Assembly: GCF_003259435.1 (NCBI RefSeq)
Contig: NZ_QLMA01000002.1
Location: forward strand, 124,001-188,000
Length of the DNA stretch: 64,000 bases
Source: Chitinophaga dinghuensis
GTDB lineage: Bacteria; Bacteroidota; Bacteroidia; Chitinophagales; Chitinophagaceae
Direction of reading: 5' to 3'
The position numbers were made by a program, and so were the translations under genes. The notes beneath the pieces were generated by a model, which saw only the letters and a list, made by a program, of their open reading frames with translations, was not told the DNA's origin and made no database searches. Below, in pieces: positions 32,634 to 40,785 of this stretch (positions are counted from its first letter, which is position 1; each line of letters starts with the position of its first letter).

Positions 32634-32638
32634 CTACC

Positions 32639-33997
32639 ATGAGTCTACTACAGAAATACAATGTGGCAGCACCACGATATACCAGTTATCCCACCGTTCC
32701 GTACTGGGATGAAAATTCATTTCACCTTGATCAATGGAAGGCTCTGCTTAAGAAATCTTTTGACGCGTCTAACGAATCGGAAGGTATGAGCTTATATATT
32801 CATCTGCCTTTCTGTGAGAAACTTTGCACCTACTGCGGTTGCAATAAACATATCACCGTCAATCACCAGGTAGAAGGGCCATACATCACCGCTTTACTGA
32901 AAGAATGGAAGCTCTATACCGACGTCTTTGACGGTAAACCACGTATCCGGGAATTACATTTTGGAGGTGGTACTCCTACCTTTTTCAGTGCAGCGCATCT
33001 TGGCCAGTTGCTGTCGGGAATTTTTGAAACTGCGGAACTACTGCCGGATGCTGCACTCAGCTTTGAAGGACATCCCAATAATACTACCCGGGAACATCTC
33101 GAACTGTTATATCAATTTGGATTCAGACGAGTGAGCTTAGGTATACAAGACTTCGATCCGAAGGTACAGGAAATCATCAATCGCATACAACCCTTTGAAA
33201 CAGTGGAAGCTGTGATGAAACATGCCCGCGAAACTGGTTTCACTTCTATCAATTTTGACTTGATCTATGGCTTGCCATTGCAAACCATCAACAGTGTAAC
33301 AGATACGATTGAAAAAGTAATGCAGTTGCGTCCGGACAGGATTTCTTTCTACAGTTATGCACATGTTCCCTGGATCAAAGGAGTAGGACAACGCAAATAT
33401 GATGAAGCCGATCTTCCTAAGGATGCAGAGAAAAGAAAACTGTATGAAAAAGGAAGAGCGTTGTTCACCGCAGCAGGATATACAGAGATTGGTATGGATC
33501 ATTTTGCCCTGCCGGGAGACGAGTTGTACACTGCCTGGAATGCCGGCTCTTTGCATCGTAACTTCATGGGTTATACCGTGTTGCATACATCTCTGCTGGT
33601 GGGATTAGGCGCATCTTCCATAGGAGATAACTGGTATGCATATGTACAGAATGAAAAAAGCACAGCTGCTTACCAGGAAAAGGTAAACAAAGGAGAATTT
33701 CCAGTAATCAGAGGGCATATACTCACACATGAAGACTTACTCATCAGAGGACATATCCACGACTTGATGTGCAACTTTGAAACAAGCTGGCGCAAGGCGG
33801 ATACACAGTGTGATGCAGTGATGGAAGGTATAGAGAGACTACAGGAACTCGAACATGACGGACTTGTTGAAGTAATGCCGGATAGAGTAGCTGTAACGCC
33901 TGCCGGCAGAACGTTTATAAGAAATATCTGTATGGCTTTTGATGCGAGATTATGGCGAAAATTACCCGCCACCCAATTATTTAGCAGCGCAATTTAA
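32639..33997 (+). CDS. hemN: Oxygen-independent coproporphyrinogen III oxidase
   Basis: A 452-residue radical SAM enzyme converting coproporphyrinogen III to protoporphyrinogen IX without oxygen, feeding haem to the oxidase. 'APRYTSYPTVPYWDE' opens the protein; the cluster-binding motif is Cys59-x3-Cys63-x2-Cys66, with Cys68 next ('CEKLCTYCGCNK'). 'HFGGGTPTFFS', 'SLGIQDFDPKVQEIINRIQP' and 'FDLIYGLPLQT' follow. This is full-length HemN, not the shorter HemW. It ends the cbb3 block and a terminator follows. Confidence 0.94.
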   Translation: MSLLQKYNVAAPRYTSYPTVPYWDENSFHLDQWKALLKKSFDASNESEGMSLYIHLPFCEKLCTYCGCNKHITVNHQVEGPYITALLKEWKLYTDVFDGKPRIRELHFGGGTPTFFSAAHLGQLLSGIFETAELLPDAALSFEGHPNNTTREHLELLYQFGFRRVSLGIQDFDPKVQEIINRIQPFETVEAVMKHARETGFTSINFDLIYGLPLQTINSVTDTIEKVMQLRPDRISFYSYAHVPWIKGVGQRKYDEADLPKDAEKRKLYEKGRALFTAAGYTEIGMDHFALPGDELYTAWNAGSLHRNFMGYTVLHTSLLVGLGASSIGDNWYAYVQNEKSTAAYQEKVNKGEFPVIRGHILTHEDLLIRGHIHDLMCNFETSWRKADTQCDAVMEGIERLQELEHDGLVEVMPDRVAVTPAGRTFIRNICMAFDARLWRKLPATQLFSSAI

Positions 33998-34022
33998 TCC
34001 TGACTAATAAATGCTGCCGGAT

Positions 34023-34064
34023 AAGCCCGATTTTTTAATCCATTTTTAAAAAATCGGGCTTTTC
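34023..34064 (+). terminator. Rho-independent terminator after hemN
   Basis: AAGCCCGATTTTTTAA pairs with TTAAAAAATCGGGCTT across a short TCCATTT loop and ends in TTTT. It closes the oxidase-hemN transcript. Confidence 0.85.
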
Positions 34065-34197
34065 GGCATGGACGATGTCCGAAAGGTCAGTGCACCTTCC
34101 TTGATGAAATCAGGAGGTAACGCATGGCCACTTTTATATGCAGTAAAAAATACGATCTGATGAAATACAGTGCTGTAGCGAATTTCAGAGGGAATAA

Positions 34198-34235
34198 AAA
34201 AAGTCTGACCGTGTAAACAATCAGACTTTCTTATT
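34198..34235 (+). terminator. Second terminator-like hairpin in the hemN-lpxD gap
   Basis: AAAGTCTGA and TCAGACTTT with a 12-nt loop, A run before and TTCTTATT after. No gene ends just upstream, so it may belong to a short untranslated transcript. Confidence 0.55.
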
Positions 34236-34427
34236 ATGTGAATGGGTTAGTAAGTACAGGGAAACAAAATTCCCTACACAATATTAAAAAGAATTTCATG
34301 ACAAAAGAAAAATTTTACAAAAAATTTTATTCACACTACTAAAATAATTGTGGATAACAACAGAATGCATCTTTGAAAATAGCATGAACTTCCTCTCAGA
34401 AAATCATCTTTACACATACTGATTTAC

Positions 34428-34435
34428 TACCTTTG
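34428..34435 (+). promoter_or_regulatory. -7 element of the LpxD-like gene
   Basis: TACCTTTG fits TAnnTTTG exactly; predicted start of transcription is near 34441, 30 bp before the ATG. No upstream TTTG. Confidence 0.45.
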
Positions 34436-34469
34436 TTCCACTTTATAATTATTCCATAACTCAGATCAT

Positions 34470-35417
34470 ATGAAGTTCGAAGCACCTGTTGCCGTAACGG
34501 AAATCGCATCAATTATAGGCGCAGAGCTGGTTGGCAACACCCAGTTAATGGCCACCGGCATCAACGAAATACATAAGGTTACTCCTGGAGATATCTCCTT
34601 TGTAGACTTTGAAAAATACTATGCTGCCAGTTTAAATTCTGCAGCTACTATTATCATCATCAACAAAAAAGTTGATTGCCCGGATGGGAAGGCTTTACTT
34701 GTACTGGATGATCCATTCAGCGCTTATGTAAAACTGGTAAAACATTTCCGTCCTTTTGAACCAGCTACCAAAGCAATCAGCGATACAGCAGTGATAGGCG
34801 AAGGAACTGTTATTCAACCTAACGTATTCATTGGCAATCATGTGCGCATTGGTCGCAACTGTCTCATTCATCCTAACGTAACCATCTACGACCACTCTGT
34901 TATCGGTGATAATGTTATCATTCAGGCAGGTACTGTGATCGGCGCAGACGCTTTCTATTTCAAGAAAAGAGCAGACCGAGAAGTGATGTACGACAAACTG
35001 GAAAGCTGCGGAAGGGTCATCATCGAAGACGATGTGGAAATTGGCGCCGGCTGCACTATCGATAAAGGCGTTAGTGGCGATACTATCATCGGTCGCGGTA
35101 CCAAATTCGATAACATGATCCATATCGGTCATGGTACCGTAGTTGGTAAAAACTGTCTCTTTGCTGCACAGGTAGGTATCGGTGGTAAAGCATTGATCGA
35201 AGACAATGTAATCCTCTGGGGTCAGGTAGGCGTTTCTAAAGATCTGGTGATCGGCAAAAACGCAGTTGTACTGGCACAAAGTGGCGTACCTAGCTCGCTC
35301 GAAGGCGGTAAAGTATACTTCGGTTATCCTGCTGAAGAAGCCCGCTCTAAAAAGAAAGAACTGGCATGGATCAAACGTATCCCTGAAATCTGGGAAAAGA
35401 TTAAACATCTCTCCTAA
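34470..35417 (+). CDS. LpxD-family UDP-3-O-acylglucosamine N-acyltransferase
   Basis: A 315-residue left-handed beta-helix acyltransferase. The N-terminal ~100 residues form the LpxD uridine-binding domain ('VTEIASIIGAELVGN', 'INEIHKVTPGDISFVD'). Hexapeptide repeats run from ~100 to ~280. The catalytic His is in 'DNMIHIGHGTVVGKN'. LpxD adds the second acyl chain in lipid A synthesis. Bacteroidota often have two LpxD-like proteins, and this one has an unusual 'DAFYFKKRADREVMYDKLES' segment, so it may be the paralogue rather than the main LpxD. It is not next to other lpx genes. Confidence 0.82.
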   Translation: MKFEAPVAVTEIASIIGAELVGNTQLMATGINEIHKVTPGDISFVDFEKYYAASLNSAATIIIINKKVDCPDGKALLVLDDPFSAYVKLVKHFRPFEPATKAISDTAVIGEGTVIQPNVFIGNHVRIGRNCLIHPNVTIYDHSVIGDNVIIQAGTVIGADAFYFKKRADREVMYDKLESCGRVIIEDDVEIGAGCTIDKGVSGDTIIGRGTKFDNMIHIGHGTVVGKNCLFAAQVGIGGKALIEDNVILWGQVGVSKDLVIGKNAVVLAQSGVPSSLEGGKVYFGYPAEEARSKKKELAWIKRIPEIWEKIKHLS

Positions 35418-35443
35418 TCTCAGCCATAAAATATATTACATTC

Positions 35444-35520
35444 GGGGCTGACGCAAAAGATAACCAGTGAAACATTACAACAAGTTTCGTTTACACTGCA
35501 CCATTTTAAGAGTCAGCCCC
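35444..35520 (+). repeat. Long-loop inverted repeat after the LpxD-like gene
   Basis: GGGGCTGAC (35444-35452) and GTCAGCCCC (35512-35520) are perfect complements 59 bp apart. Inside, AGTGAAAC (35466-35473) can pair with GTTTC (35484-35488) and CACT (35494-35497). TTTGTTTA follows the right arm, so it may be a terminator with an enlarged loop or a small structured RNA. Confidence 0.5.
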
Positions 35521-35540
35521 TTTGTTTATAAATGTGTTTT

Positions 35541-36215
35541 ATGAGATATCTCTTCGCTGCCTGGCTGCTGTTAATCACCGCTACAGCCAGTGCTCAACGC
35601 ACTCCCAACGACGATCTGTACGACTCTGTTAACCTGTGGCACATCACCATAGACGACGGTTGGTTCACTGCTAAAACCATCACTTACGGCCCATATAACA
35701 CTTCCTCCCGTAAAAATGGGGTAGACGAACGCATTACCGGAAACATTACCGCCCCTAAAAATGCCTTCAACTTCACCGTCTCCGGAAAAGGTACCCGCAT
35801 AGCGGTACAAGCAATGGAGATTACCCATATCGCCTTCCTCAACCGCGATTTACCGGACTATCTGGATCGGGAATCCGACAAGGCAACATTCTGGTACGCC
35901 CTGTTCTCAGACACCAAAAATGCCCCCTTAAAACGTTGGGAATTGATATTGAAAGCATCCGCATACATGGACCTGAACGAGGATAAACCCGCTGGTATTT
36001 TGCGTACAGAAGGAGAGAGTATCCGTGTCTCCGCAAATAATCACTTCGGAAAGGTCAATTCCTATGAGAATATCTGTTATGTATTCAGAAAGGGAAAGAA
36101 GAATATAGCGGCTGTTATCCCGGGAAAAGTGCCCAGAATATGGGTCAGAAATGACCTCGATGAATATACTTCCAATGTAATTGCAGCCGCTATCGGCACC
36201 TTATTGCTGAGATGA
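35541..36215 (+). CDS. Secreted protein of unknown function
   Basis: About 224 residues; I do not recognise the family. Residues 1-18 (MRYLFAAWLLLITATASA) form a signal peptide. The mature part is mixed alpha-beta with no visible catalytic motif; it contains two aromatic-rich stretches ('LWHITIDDGWFTAKTITYGP' and 'KATFWYALFSDT') and a basic, Gly/Lys-rich segment near residues 185-200. ATG 35541 is chosen for the signal peptide; ATG 35532 adds three residues. It is a single gene whose end overlaps the end of the convergent epimerase gene by 15 bp. Confidence 0.7.
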   Translation: MRYLFAAWLLLITATASAQRTPNDDLYDSVNLWHITIDDGWFTAKTITYGPYNTSSRKNGVDERITGNITAPKNAFNFTVSGKGTRIAVQAMEITHIAFLNRDLPDYLDRESDKATFWYALFSDTKNAPLKRWELILKASAYMDLNEDKPAGILRTEGESIRVSANNHFGKVNSYENICYVFRKGKKNIAAVIPGKVPRIWVRNDLDEYTSNVIAAAIGTLLLR

Positions 36216-37184
36216 GTGATCCCTCAGAAAATCCTGACAGGTTTCCTCAATAGTAGTCGCCAATGAACGGAAATGAAACGCCGGCAGGAATTGCTGAATC
36301 TTTTTGTTGTCATAAAAGACCTTCAGCTGTGCCGTATGTGCTGTTTCTTTGGTGATAAGGGGAGACTTACCCCCAAGCATATGCTTTATTTTCTCTACGC
36401 GCCAAACCAGGCCGGTCATAAACGGTGTGGCTTCTTTTACCGGCGGTTTACGATGTAGTGCATTTGCCATGGAGGTAAACAGGTCTTTGTAAGACCAGTT
36501 ATCTGCAGAGAGTATAAAACGTTCGCCGGTGACAGGTGCATCCATCAACATCATCATTGCTTTGGCAACATCTCTCACATCCACAAAACCATTTACACCT
36601 CTGGTATAATAGGGGAATTCTTTATATACATTCTTGAAAATCGCACTGGAACCATCTTCCCAGAAACCGCTACCCAGGATAATAGAAGGGTTTACCACTA
36701 CAGCGGGCAGGCCTTCTGCAATACCTCTCCATACTTCCAGCTCTCCATCAAACTTACTCACTGCATACTGCGAATTATGTTTGCTGGGTACCCATTCGCT
36801 TTCTTCCGTGATATGCTGTCCATCTTTCGCTCTGCCCAGAGCCGCTACGGAGCTGACATGCACCAGCTTTTCCACACCTGCATCAAGGGCACAATTCACG
36901 ACATTGGCAGTCCCTTCAACATTCACTTTTCTCAGACCATTATTTCCGGGCGTGAAAGACACCATTCCGGCACAGTGATATACCTGCCTGATACCTTCCA
37001 TCACTTCTTCCAGGCCAACTACATCCAGGATATCGCCTTCTACCCATTCAATCTTATGATGGATATCCTGCAGCTGCGCTGCCGGTGCTTTGCGATAAAT
37101 CGCACGCACAGGTTTCCCTGCTTCCACCAATGAACGAATAAGATGACTACCTAAAAGACCAGTTCCGCCGGTTACTAAAATCAT
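36201..37184 (-). CDS. NAD-dependent epimerase/dehydratase (extended SDR, dihydroflavonol reductase-like)
   Basis: A 327-residue extended short-chain dehydrogenase. 'MILVTGGTGLLGSHLIRSLV' gives the NAD(P) loop at the very N-terminus; the catalytic set is Ser in 'VHVSSVAALG' and Tyr/Lys in 'SQYAVSKFDGELEVWR'. 'PSIILGSG' and 'NGFVDVRDVAKAM' are typical of the dihydroflavonol-4-reductase/NAD-epimerase branch. The substrate is unknown. ATG 37184 places the Rossmann loop at residue 6; the TTG-type upstream extension is not needed. It is the last gene of the pheS-dehydrogenase operon, 57 bp behind its neighbour. Confidence 0.87.
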   Translation of the reverse strand: MILVTGGTGLLGSHLIRSLVEAGKPVRAIYRKAPAAQLQDIHHKIEWVEGDILDVVGLEEVMEGIRQVYHCAGMVSFTPGNNGLRKVNVEGTANVVNCALDAGVEKLVHVSSVAALGRAKDGQHITEESEWVPSKHNSQYAVSKFDGELEVWRGIAEGLPAVVVNPSIILGSGFWEDGSSAIFKNVYKEFPYYTRGVNGFVDVRDVAKAMMMLMDAPVTGERFILSADNWSYKDLFTSMANALHRKPPVKEATPFMTGLVWRVEKIKHMLGGKSPLITKETAHTAQLKVFYDNKKIQQFLPAFHFRSLATTIEETCQDFLRDHSSQQ

Positions 37185-37241
37185 GAGAAGAAATTCTTTT
37201 ATACAATATAGGAGGCCCAAAAATAGGCAGTTTGCGGGATA

Positions 37242-38090
37242 TTACTCATAACGATAGAAACCAAGCCCTGTTTTCCGACCTAGTTTCCCTTCTTTTACCC
37301 GTTGTTCCTGCAGTCGGTTAGGTTTAAAACGCGGTGCATGTTGAAAGGCGTCATAGAGCGACTGAGATACCGCGAGATTTATATCGTTGCCAATAAGATC
37401 CATTAGTGCGAATGGTCCCATTCTGAAGCCTGCTGCTTCCAGCAGCTGATCAATAGTACTGAAATCCGCTATCCCTTCTTCCGCTATTTTCATCGCTTCC
37501 AGGTAGTAGTGTCTGGCTACACGATTCACAATGAAACCCGGAGAGTCTTTAACGTTTACCGGCGTTTTACCCATTTGATTGGCCAACATGAAAATTGTGC
37601 TGGCAGCCACTTCTGAGGTCTGCGCGCCAGATATCACTTCCACCAGTTTCATTGCATGAGCGGGATTGAAGAAGTGCATACCCACCACTCTGGAAGGATT
37701 CACCACCACAGCAGCAGCAATGGCGGATACAGACAGGGAGGAAGTGTTGGTGGCAAAGATGGTATCGGTATGATTAAATTCCGCCAGCTGGTTAAACAGG
37801 GAAGATTTGGCTTCCAGTTTTTCTACGATGGCTTCAATGATGACATCTGCGATACAATCTTCGATATTGTTGGTAAACCGAAGATTATTCAATGCTTGCT
37901 CCTTTTCTTCCGCACTTATTCTTCTCTTTTCAACAGCCAGGGCCAGGCTCTTTTCAATTTGAGCTTTGGCCCTGTCCAGCATCGCCGGAGCGATGTCAAA
38001 TAAGATAGTAGCAAATCCGCTGCTAGCGGCTACCTGTGCAATTCCGGCGCCCATTGTACCGGCGCCGCATACTGCGATGGTTTGGATCAT
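37242..38090 (-). CDS. 3-hydroxybutyryl-CoA dehydrogenase
   Basis: A 282-residue NAD-dependent enzyme oxidising 3-hydroxyacyl-CoA in fatty-acid or butyrate metabolism. 'IAVCGAGTMGAGIAQVAASSG' is the NAD loop; 'ATNTSSLSVSAIA', 'VGMHFFNPAHAMKLVEVISG' (catalytic His) and 'DSPGFIVNRVARHYYLEAMK' are the diagnostic segments, and 'RKTGLGFYRYE' the C-terminus. It lies 12 bp downstream of pheS on the same strand, so it is cotranscribed with a tRNA ligase, with no obvious functional link. Confidence 0.93.
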   Translation of the reverse strand: MIQTIAVCGAGTMGAGIAQVAASSGFATILFDIAPAMLDRAKAQIEKSLALAVEKRRISAEEKEQALNNLRFTNNIEDCIADVIIEAIVEKLEAKSSLFNQLAEFNHTDTIFATNTSSLSVSAIAAAVVVNPSRVVGMHFFNPAHAMKLVEVISGAQTSEVAASTIFMLANQMGKTPVNVKDSPGFIVNRVARHYYLEAMKIAEEGIADFSTIDQLLEAAGFRMGPFALMDLIGNDINLAVSQSLYDAFQHAPRFKPNRLQEQRVKEGKLGRKTGLGFYRYE

Positions 38091-38102
38091 ATGGGAATTG
38101 CT

Positions 38103-39131
38103 TTATACTGTCCCCTGAAACTGTTCCAGGAAACGAGTATCGTTTTCGGAGAACAGACGGAGGTCTTTAATTTGGTATTTGAGCATGGTGATACGTTCAA
38201 TCCCCATACCGAAGGCAAAGCCGGTATATTTTTCAGGATCGATACCGCAGTTGGCCAGTACTTTAGGATGCACCATTCCGCAACCGAGGATTTCTACCCA
38301 ACCGGTATGTTTACAAACAGAACAGCCGGTACCGCCACAGATAAAGCAGGAAATATCCATTTCCGCACTTGGCTCTGTGAATGGGAAGTAAGAAGGACGG
38401 AAGCGAATGCCGGTATTCTCACCGAACATTTCTTTCACGAAGTGATACAGTGTTTGTTTCAGGTCTGCGAAAGACACGTTTTCCGCGATATACAATCCTT
38501 CTACCTGGTGGAAGAAGCAGTGTGCACGCGCTGAAATGGTTTCGTTTCTGTATACGCGACCCGGGCTGATAATGCGGATAGGCAGTTTACCTTCTTCCAT
38601 TACGCGTACTTGCGCGGAGGAGGTCTGCGTTCTCAGCAACCAGTCTGGATTCTTACTGATAAAGAAAGTATCCTGCATATCGCGGGCAGGATGGTTTTCC
38701 GGCAGGTTCAGTGCAGTGAAGTTATGCCAGTCGTCTTCAATTTCCGGACCTTCCGCAATGGTGAAGCCCAGTCTTTCGAAGATCTGAATGATTTTATTCC
38801 TTACCAGGCTGATAGGATGACGGGTACCCAGCCTGTGAGGGGCAGCCGGCAGTGTATAGTCGATATCTTCGGCAGCGCCTCCAGCAGCATCTTTCAGCTC
38901 ACTGAATTCTTCATATTTGGATTCTGCCAGTTGTTTAAACTCGTTTAATATCTGTCCAAATTCTTTCTTACGGTCGTTGGGCACCTGCTTCATTTCCCCA
39001 AAAAGGGCTTTAACGATACCTTTGGTACCCAGAAATTTGATGCGGTATTGCTCCAGATCCGCGGCGTTGGCTGGCGCAAAGGCCAGGATTTCGTCCTTGT
39101 GGGCCGCTATTTGCTGTACTAACTGTTCCAT
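38103..39131 (-). CDS. pheS: Phenylalanine-tRNA ligase alpha subunit
   Basis: A 342-residue class II aminoacyl-tRNA synthetase subunit. A helical coiled-coil N-terminal arm (residues ~1-85) precedes the catalytic domain: 'HPISLVRNKIIQIFERLGF', 'NFTALNLPENHPARDMQDTF', motif 2 'RVYRNETISARAHCFFHQVE', 'FRPSYFPFTEPSAEMDI' and motif 3 'GFAFGMGIERITML'. ATG 39131 is the standard start; the promoter just upstream supports it. The beta subunit gene is not in this window. Confidence 0.96.
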   Translation of the reverse strand: MEQLVQQIAAHKDEILAFAPANAADLEQYRIKFLGTKGIVKALFGEMKQVPNDRKKEFGQILNEFKQLAESKYEEFSELKDAAGGAAEDIDYTLPAAPHRLGTRHPISLVRNKIIQIFERLGFTIAEGPEIEDDWHNFTALNLPENHPARDMQDTFFISKNPDWLLRTQTSSAQVRVMEEGKLPIRIISPGRVYRNETISARAHCFFHQVEGLYIAENVSFADLKQTLYHFVKEMFGENTGIRFRPSYFPFTEPSAEMDISCFICGGTGCSVCKHTGWVEILGCGMVHPKVLANCGIDPEKYTGFAFGMGIERITMLKYQIKDLRLFSENDTRFLEQFQGTV

Positions 39132-39137
39132 AAACAA

Positions 39138-39169
39138 CAAAGATAAGTGTTTAACGCATCTTCCGCAAA
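39138..39169 (-). promoter_or_regulatory. Canonical promoter of pheS, giving an almost leaderless transcript
   Basis: Minus strand: TTTG (39166-39169), 20 bp, TATCTTTG (39138-39145). Both elements match exactly. Transcription should begin within one to three bases of the pheS ATG at 39131. Confidence 0.65.
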
Positions 39170-39217
39170 GTGATAAAACACGTTAAAAGTCGTATATTTT
39201 CAATCGCAATTTGCTGT

Positions 39218-40066
39218 ATGTCTGTCGAGCTACAAACCCTGCTACTGGTACTACTTTCAGCCGGAATGGCTGCATTCCTTGTGCTTTTTCTGGCCACCCG
39301 CCGGAAACTGAAGATCGCGTTAGCGCATTCCGAGGCCTTTGAACGCAGGAATACTTTCCTATCCGCCGAAGTTTCCCTGCTGAGGCAACAGCTGGCCCAA
39401 ATGAAGCTGGTAACCCTCAAATCGCAGATAAATCCCCATTTTGTGTTCAATTGCCTTAATGGTATCCATAGCGCCGTTGTAACAGGGGAGAATACCCGCG
39501 CCAGGGAATATATTTCGGGATTTGCAAGGCTTCTCCGCATGGTACTCATGCACTCCAGCCGCAGCCTCATCAGCCTGAAAGAGGAAATGGAAATTTTAGA
39601 TTATTACCTGAAACTGGAACGACTCCGTACCAGTGAGGCATTTGAGTATACTTTCTATATCGATCCTGCTATTGACCCGGACAATACCCTGTTGCCTGGC
39701 ATGCTGGTGCAGCCATTCCTGGAAAATGCCATCTGGCATGGATTGATGGCTAAAGATGGAGATAAACACCTGCAGGTGAGATGGAGTATGCAGCAAAACA
39801 ATCTGCTTCGCTGTGAAGTGGAAGATAATGGTATTGGCAGAAACCTGGCCTCTCTGCGTTGCAATGTGGATCTGAAGGCGGGCGCACATCAGTCCAAAGG
39901 CATGGAAATCTGTATGGAAAGAATAGAACTTTACCGTAGCTCTTTCAATGCCCAATGTAATCTGGAAATCGAAGATCTTGCAGATGAAAACAACGCCCCT
40001 GGCGGCACCCGGGTTTGTATCACGTTCGAAGTAAACCCGGAAATGGCCGCAGCAATGAGTGCCTGA
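39218..40066 (+). CDS. LytS/YehU-type sensor histidine kinase, lone
   Basis: A 282-residue protein: one N-terminal transmembrane helix (residues ~3-25), then a His_kinase domain with His in 'KSQINPHFVFNCLNGIHS' and an intact ATPase domain ('MLVQPFLENAIWHGLMAK', 'VEDNGIGRNLA', 'SKGMEICMERIELY'). It should pair with a LytTR regulator but none is adjacent; the next gene is an OmpR-type regulator on the other strand, 5 bp away. ATG 39218 is chosen; the upstream GTG 39170 falls in the pheS promoter. It is a useful intact comparison to the degenerate kinase at 17638-18450. Confidence 0.85.
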   Translation: MSVELQTLLLVLLSAGMAAFLVLFLATRRKLKIALAHSEAFERRNTFLSAEVSLLRQQLAQMKLVTLKSQINPHFVFNCLNGIHSAVVTGENTRAREYISGFARLLRMVLMHSSRSLISLKEEMEILDYYLKLERLRTSEAFEYTFYIDPAIDPDNTLLPGMLVQPFLENAIWHGLMAKDGDKHLQVRWSMQQNNLLRCEVEDNGIGRNLASLRCNVDLKAGAHQSKGMEICMERIELYRSSFNAQCNLEIEDLADENNAPGGTRVCITFEVNPEMAAAMSA

Positions 40067-40071
40067 ACAGG

Positions 40072-40755
40072 CTATAAAATTAACTTGTAACCTACGCCAC
40101 GTATGTTTACAATCTGAATGCGGGTATCATCTTTCAGGTATCTTCTGAGCTTAGTGATAAACACATCCATACTACGTGCATTAAAGAAGTTATCATCTCC
40201 CCAAAGGTCCAGCAACACTGTTTTTCTCTCCATCACTTCATTCCGGTTGTCATACAATCTCTTTAAAATTTCTGCTTCACGATGGGAGAGGAATTCTGTA
40301 TTATTATTCCGGGTAAGTGTCTGTTTGGCATAGTTGAACAAGTACTGTCCGATTACAACGGCGCCTTCTTCCAGGTTGCGGGGAGGCTGATCTTCAAAAC
40401 GCTTGAGCAACGCTTTGATACGTACGATCAGCTCATCCATGCTGAACGGTTTTTTCAGATAATCATTTCCTCCTAATTCAAACCCTTTCACCACATCGGC
40501 AGTCTGTGATTTTGCGGTGAGAAATATGATAGGGGTAAATTTATCCAGTTTTCTGATTTCTGTAGTAACCGAAAATCCGTCCATATTGGGCATCATAATA
40601 TCGAGGACCACCACATCCGGTCGTTCCTGTTGAAATAGCTGCAGGCCTTCCTTTCCGTCGGAAGCGTATAACATATGAAAGCCTCTCATTTCAAGACTGT
40701 CTTTTACAATCTCTCCAAGTTGCCACTCATCTTCTATCAGTAATACTTTTGCCAT
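40072..40755 (-). CDS. OmpR/PhoB-family response regulator
   Basis: A 227-residue regulator. Receiver: 'VLLIEDEWQLGEIV', Asp in 'VVVLDIMMPNMDGFS', 'IFLTAKSQTADVVKGFELGG' and Lys in 'DYLKKPFSMDELIVRI'. Winged-helix effector: 'FLSHREAEILKRLYDN', 'LLDLWGDDNFFNARSMDVFI', 'VNIRGVGYKLIL'. It lies 30 bp after its kinase gene and is probably controlled with it from the promoter at 42267-42300. The divergent GLPGLI and barrel genes are likely targets (inference). Confidence 0.93.
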   Translation of the reverse strand: MAKVLLIEDEWQLGEIVKDSLEMRGFHMLYASDGKEGLQLFQQERPDVVVLDIMMPNMDGFSVTTEIRKLDKFTPIIFLTAKSQTADVVKGFELGGNDYLKKPFSMDELIVRIKALLKRFEDQPPRNLEEGAVVIGQYLFNYAKQTLTRNNNTEFLSHREAEILKRLYDNRNEVMERKTVLLDLWGDDNFFNARSMDVFITKLRRYLKDDTRIQIVNIRGVGYKLIL

Positions 40756-40785
40756 AATATGAATTGAATCAAAATTGCGCTGAAA

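Larger units (their letters stand above)
33998..34469. other. 472-bp gap with two hairpins and no convincing gene
   Basis: The longest non-coding stretch of the window. It holds the hemN terminator (34023-34064), a second terminator-like hairpin (34198-34235) and the lpxD promoter (34428-34435). Between the hairpins lie about 130 bp with local pairings (for example CCTTGAT with ATCAGG near 34100), which could be a small RNA, but no promoter is evident. The part 34240-34420 is AT-rich and shows nothing I can name. Confidence 0.5.

Noticed and set aside
34068..34160. A 30-codon frame in the hemN-lpxD gap
   Set aside because: No ribosome-binding site, no promoter close by and no recognisable peptide type; a chance frame of this length is expected.
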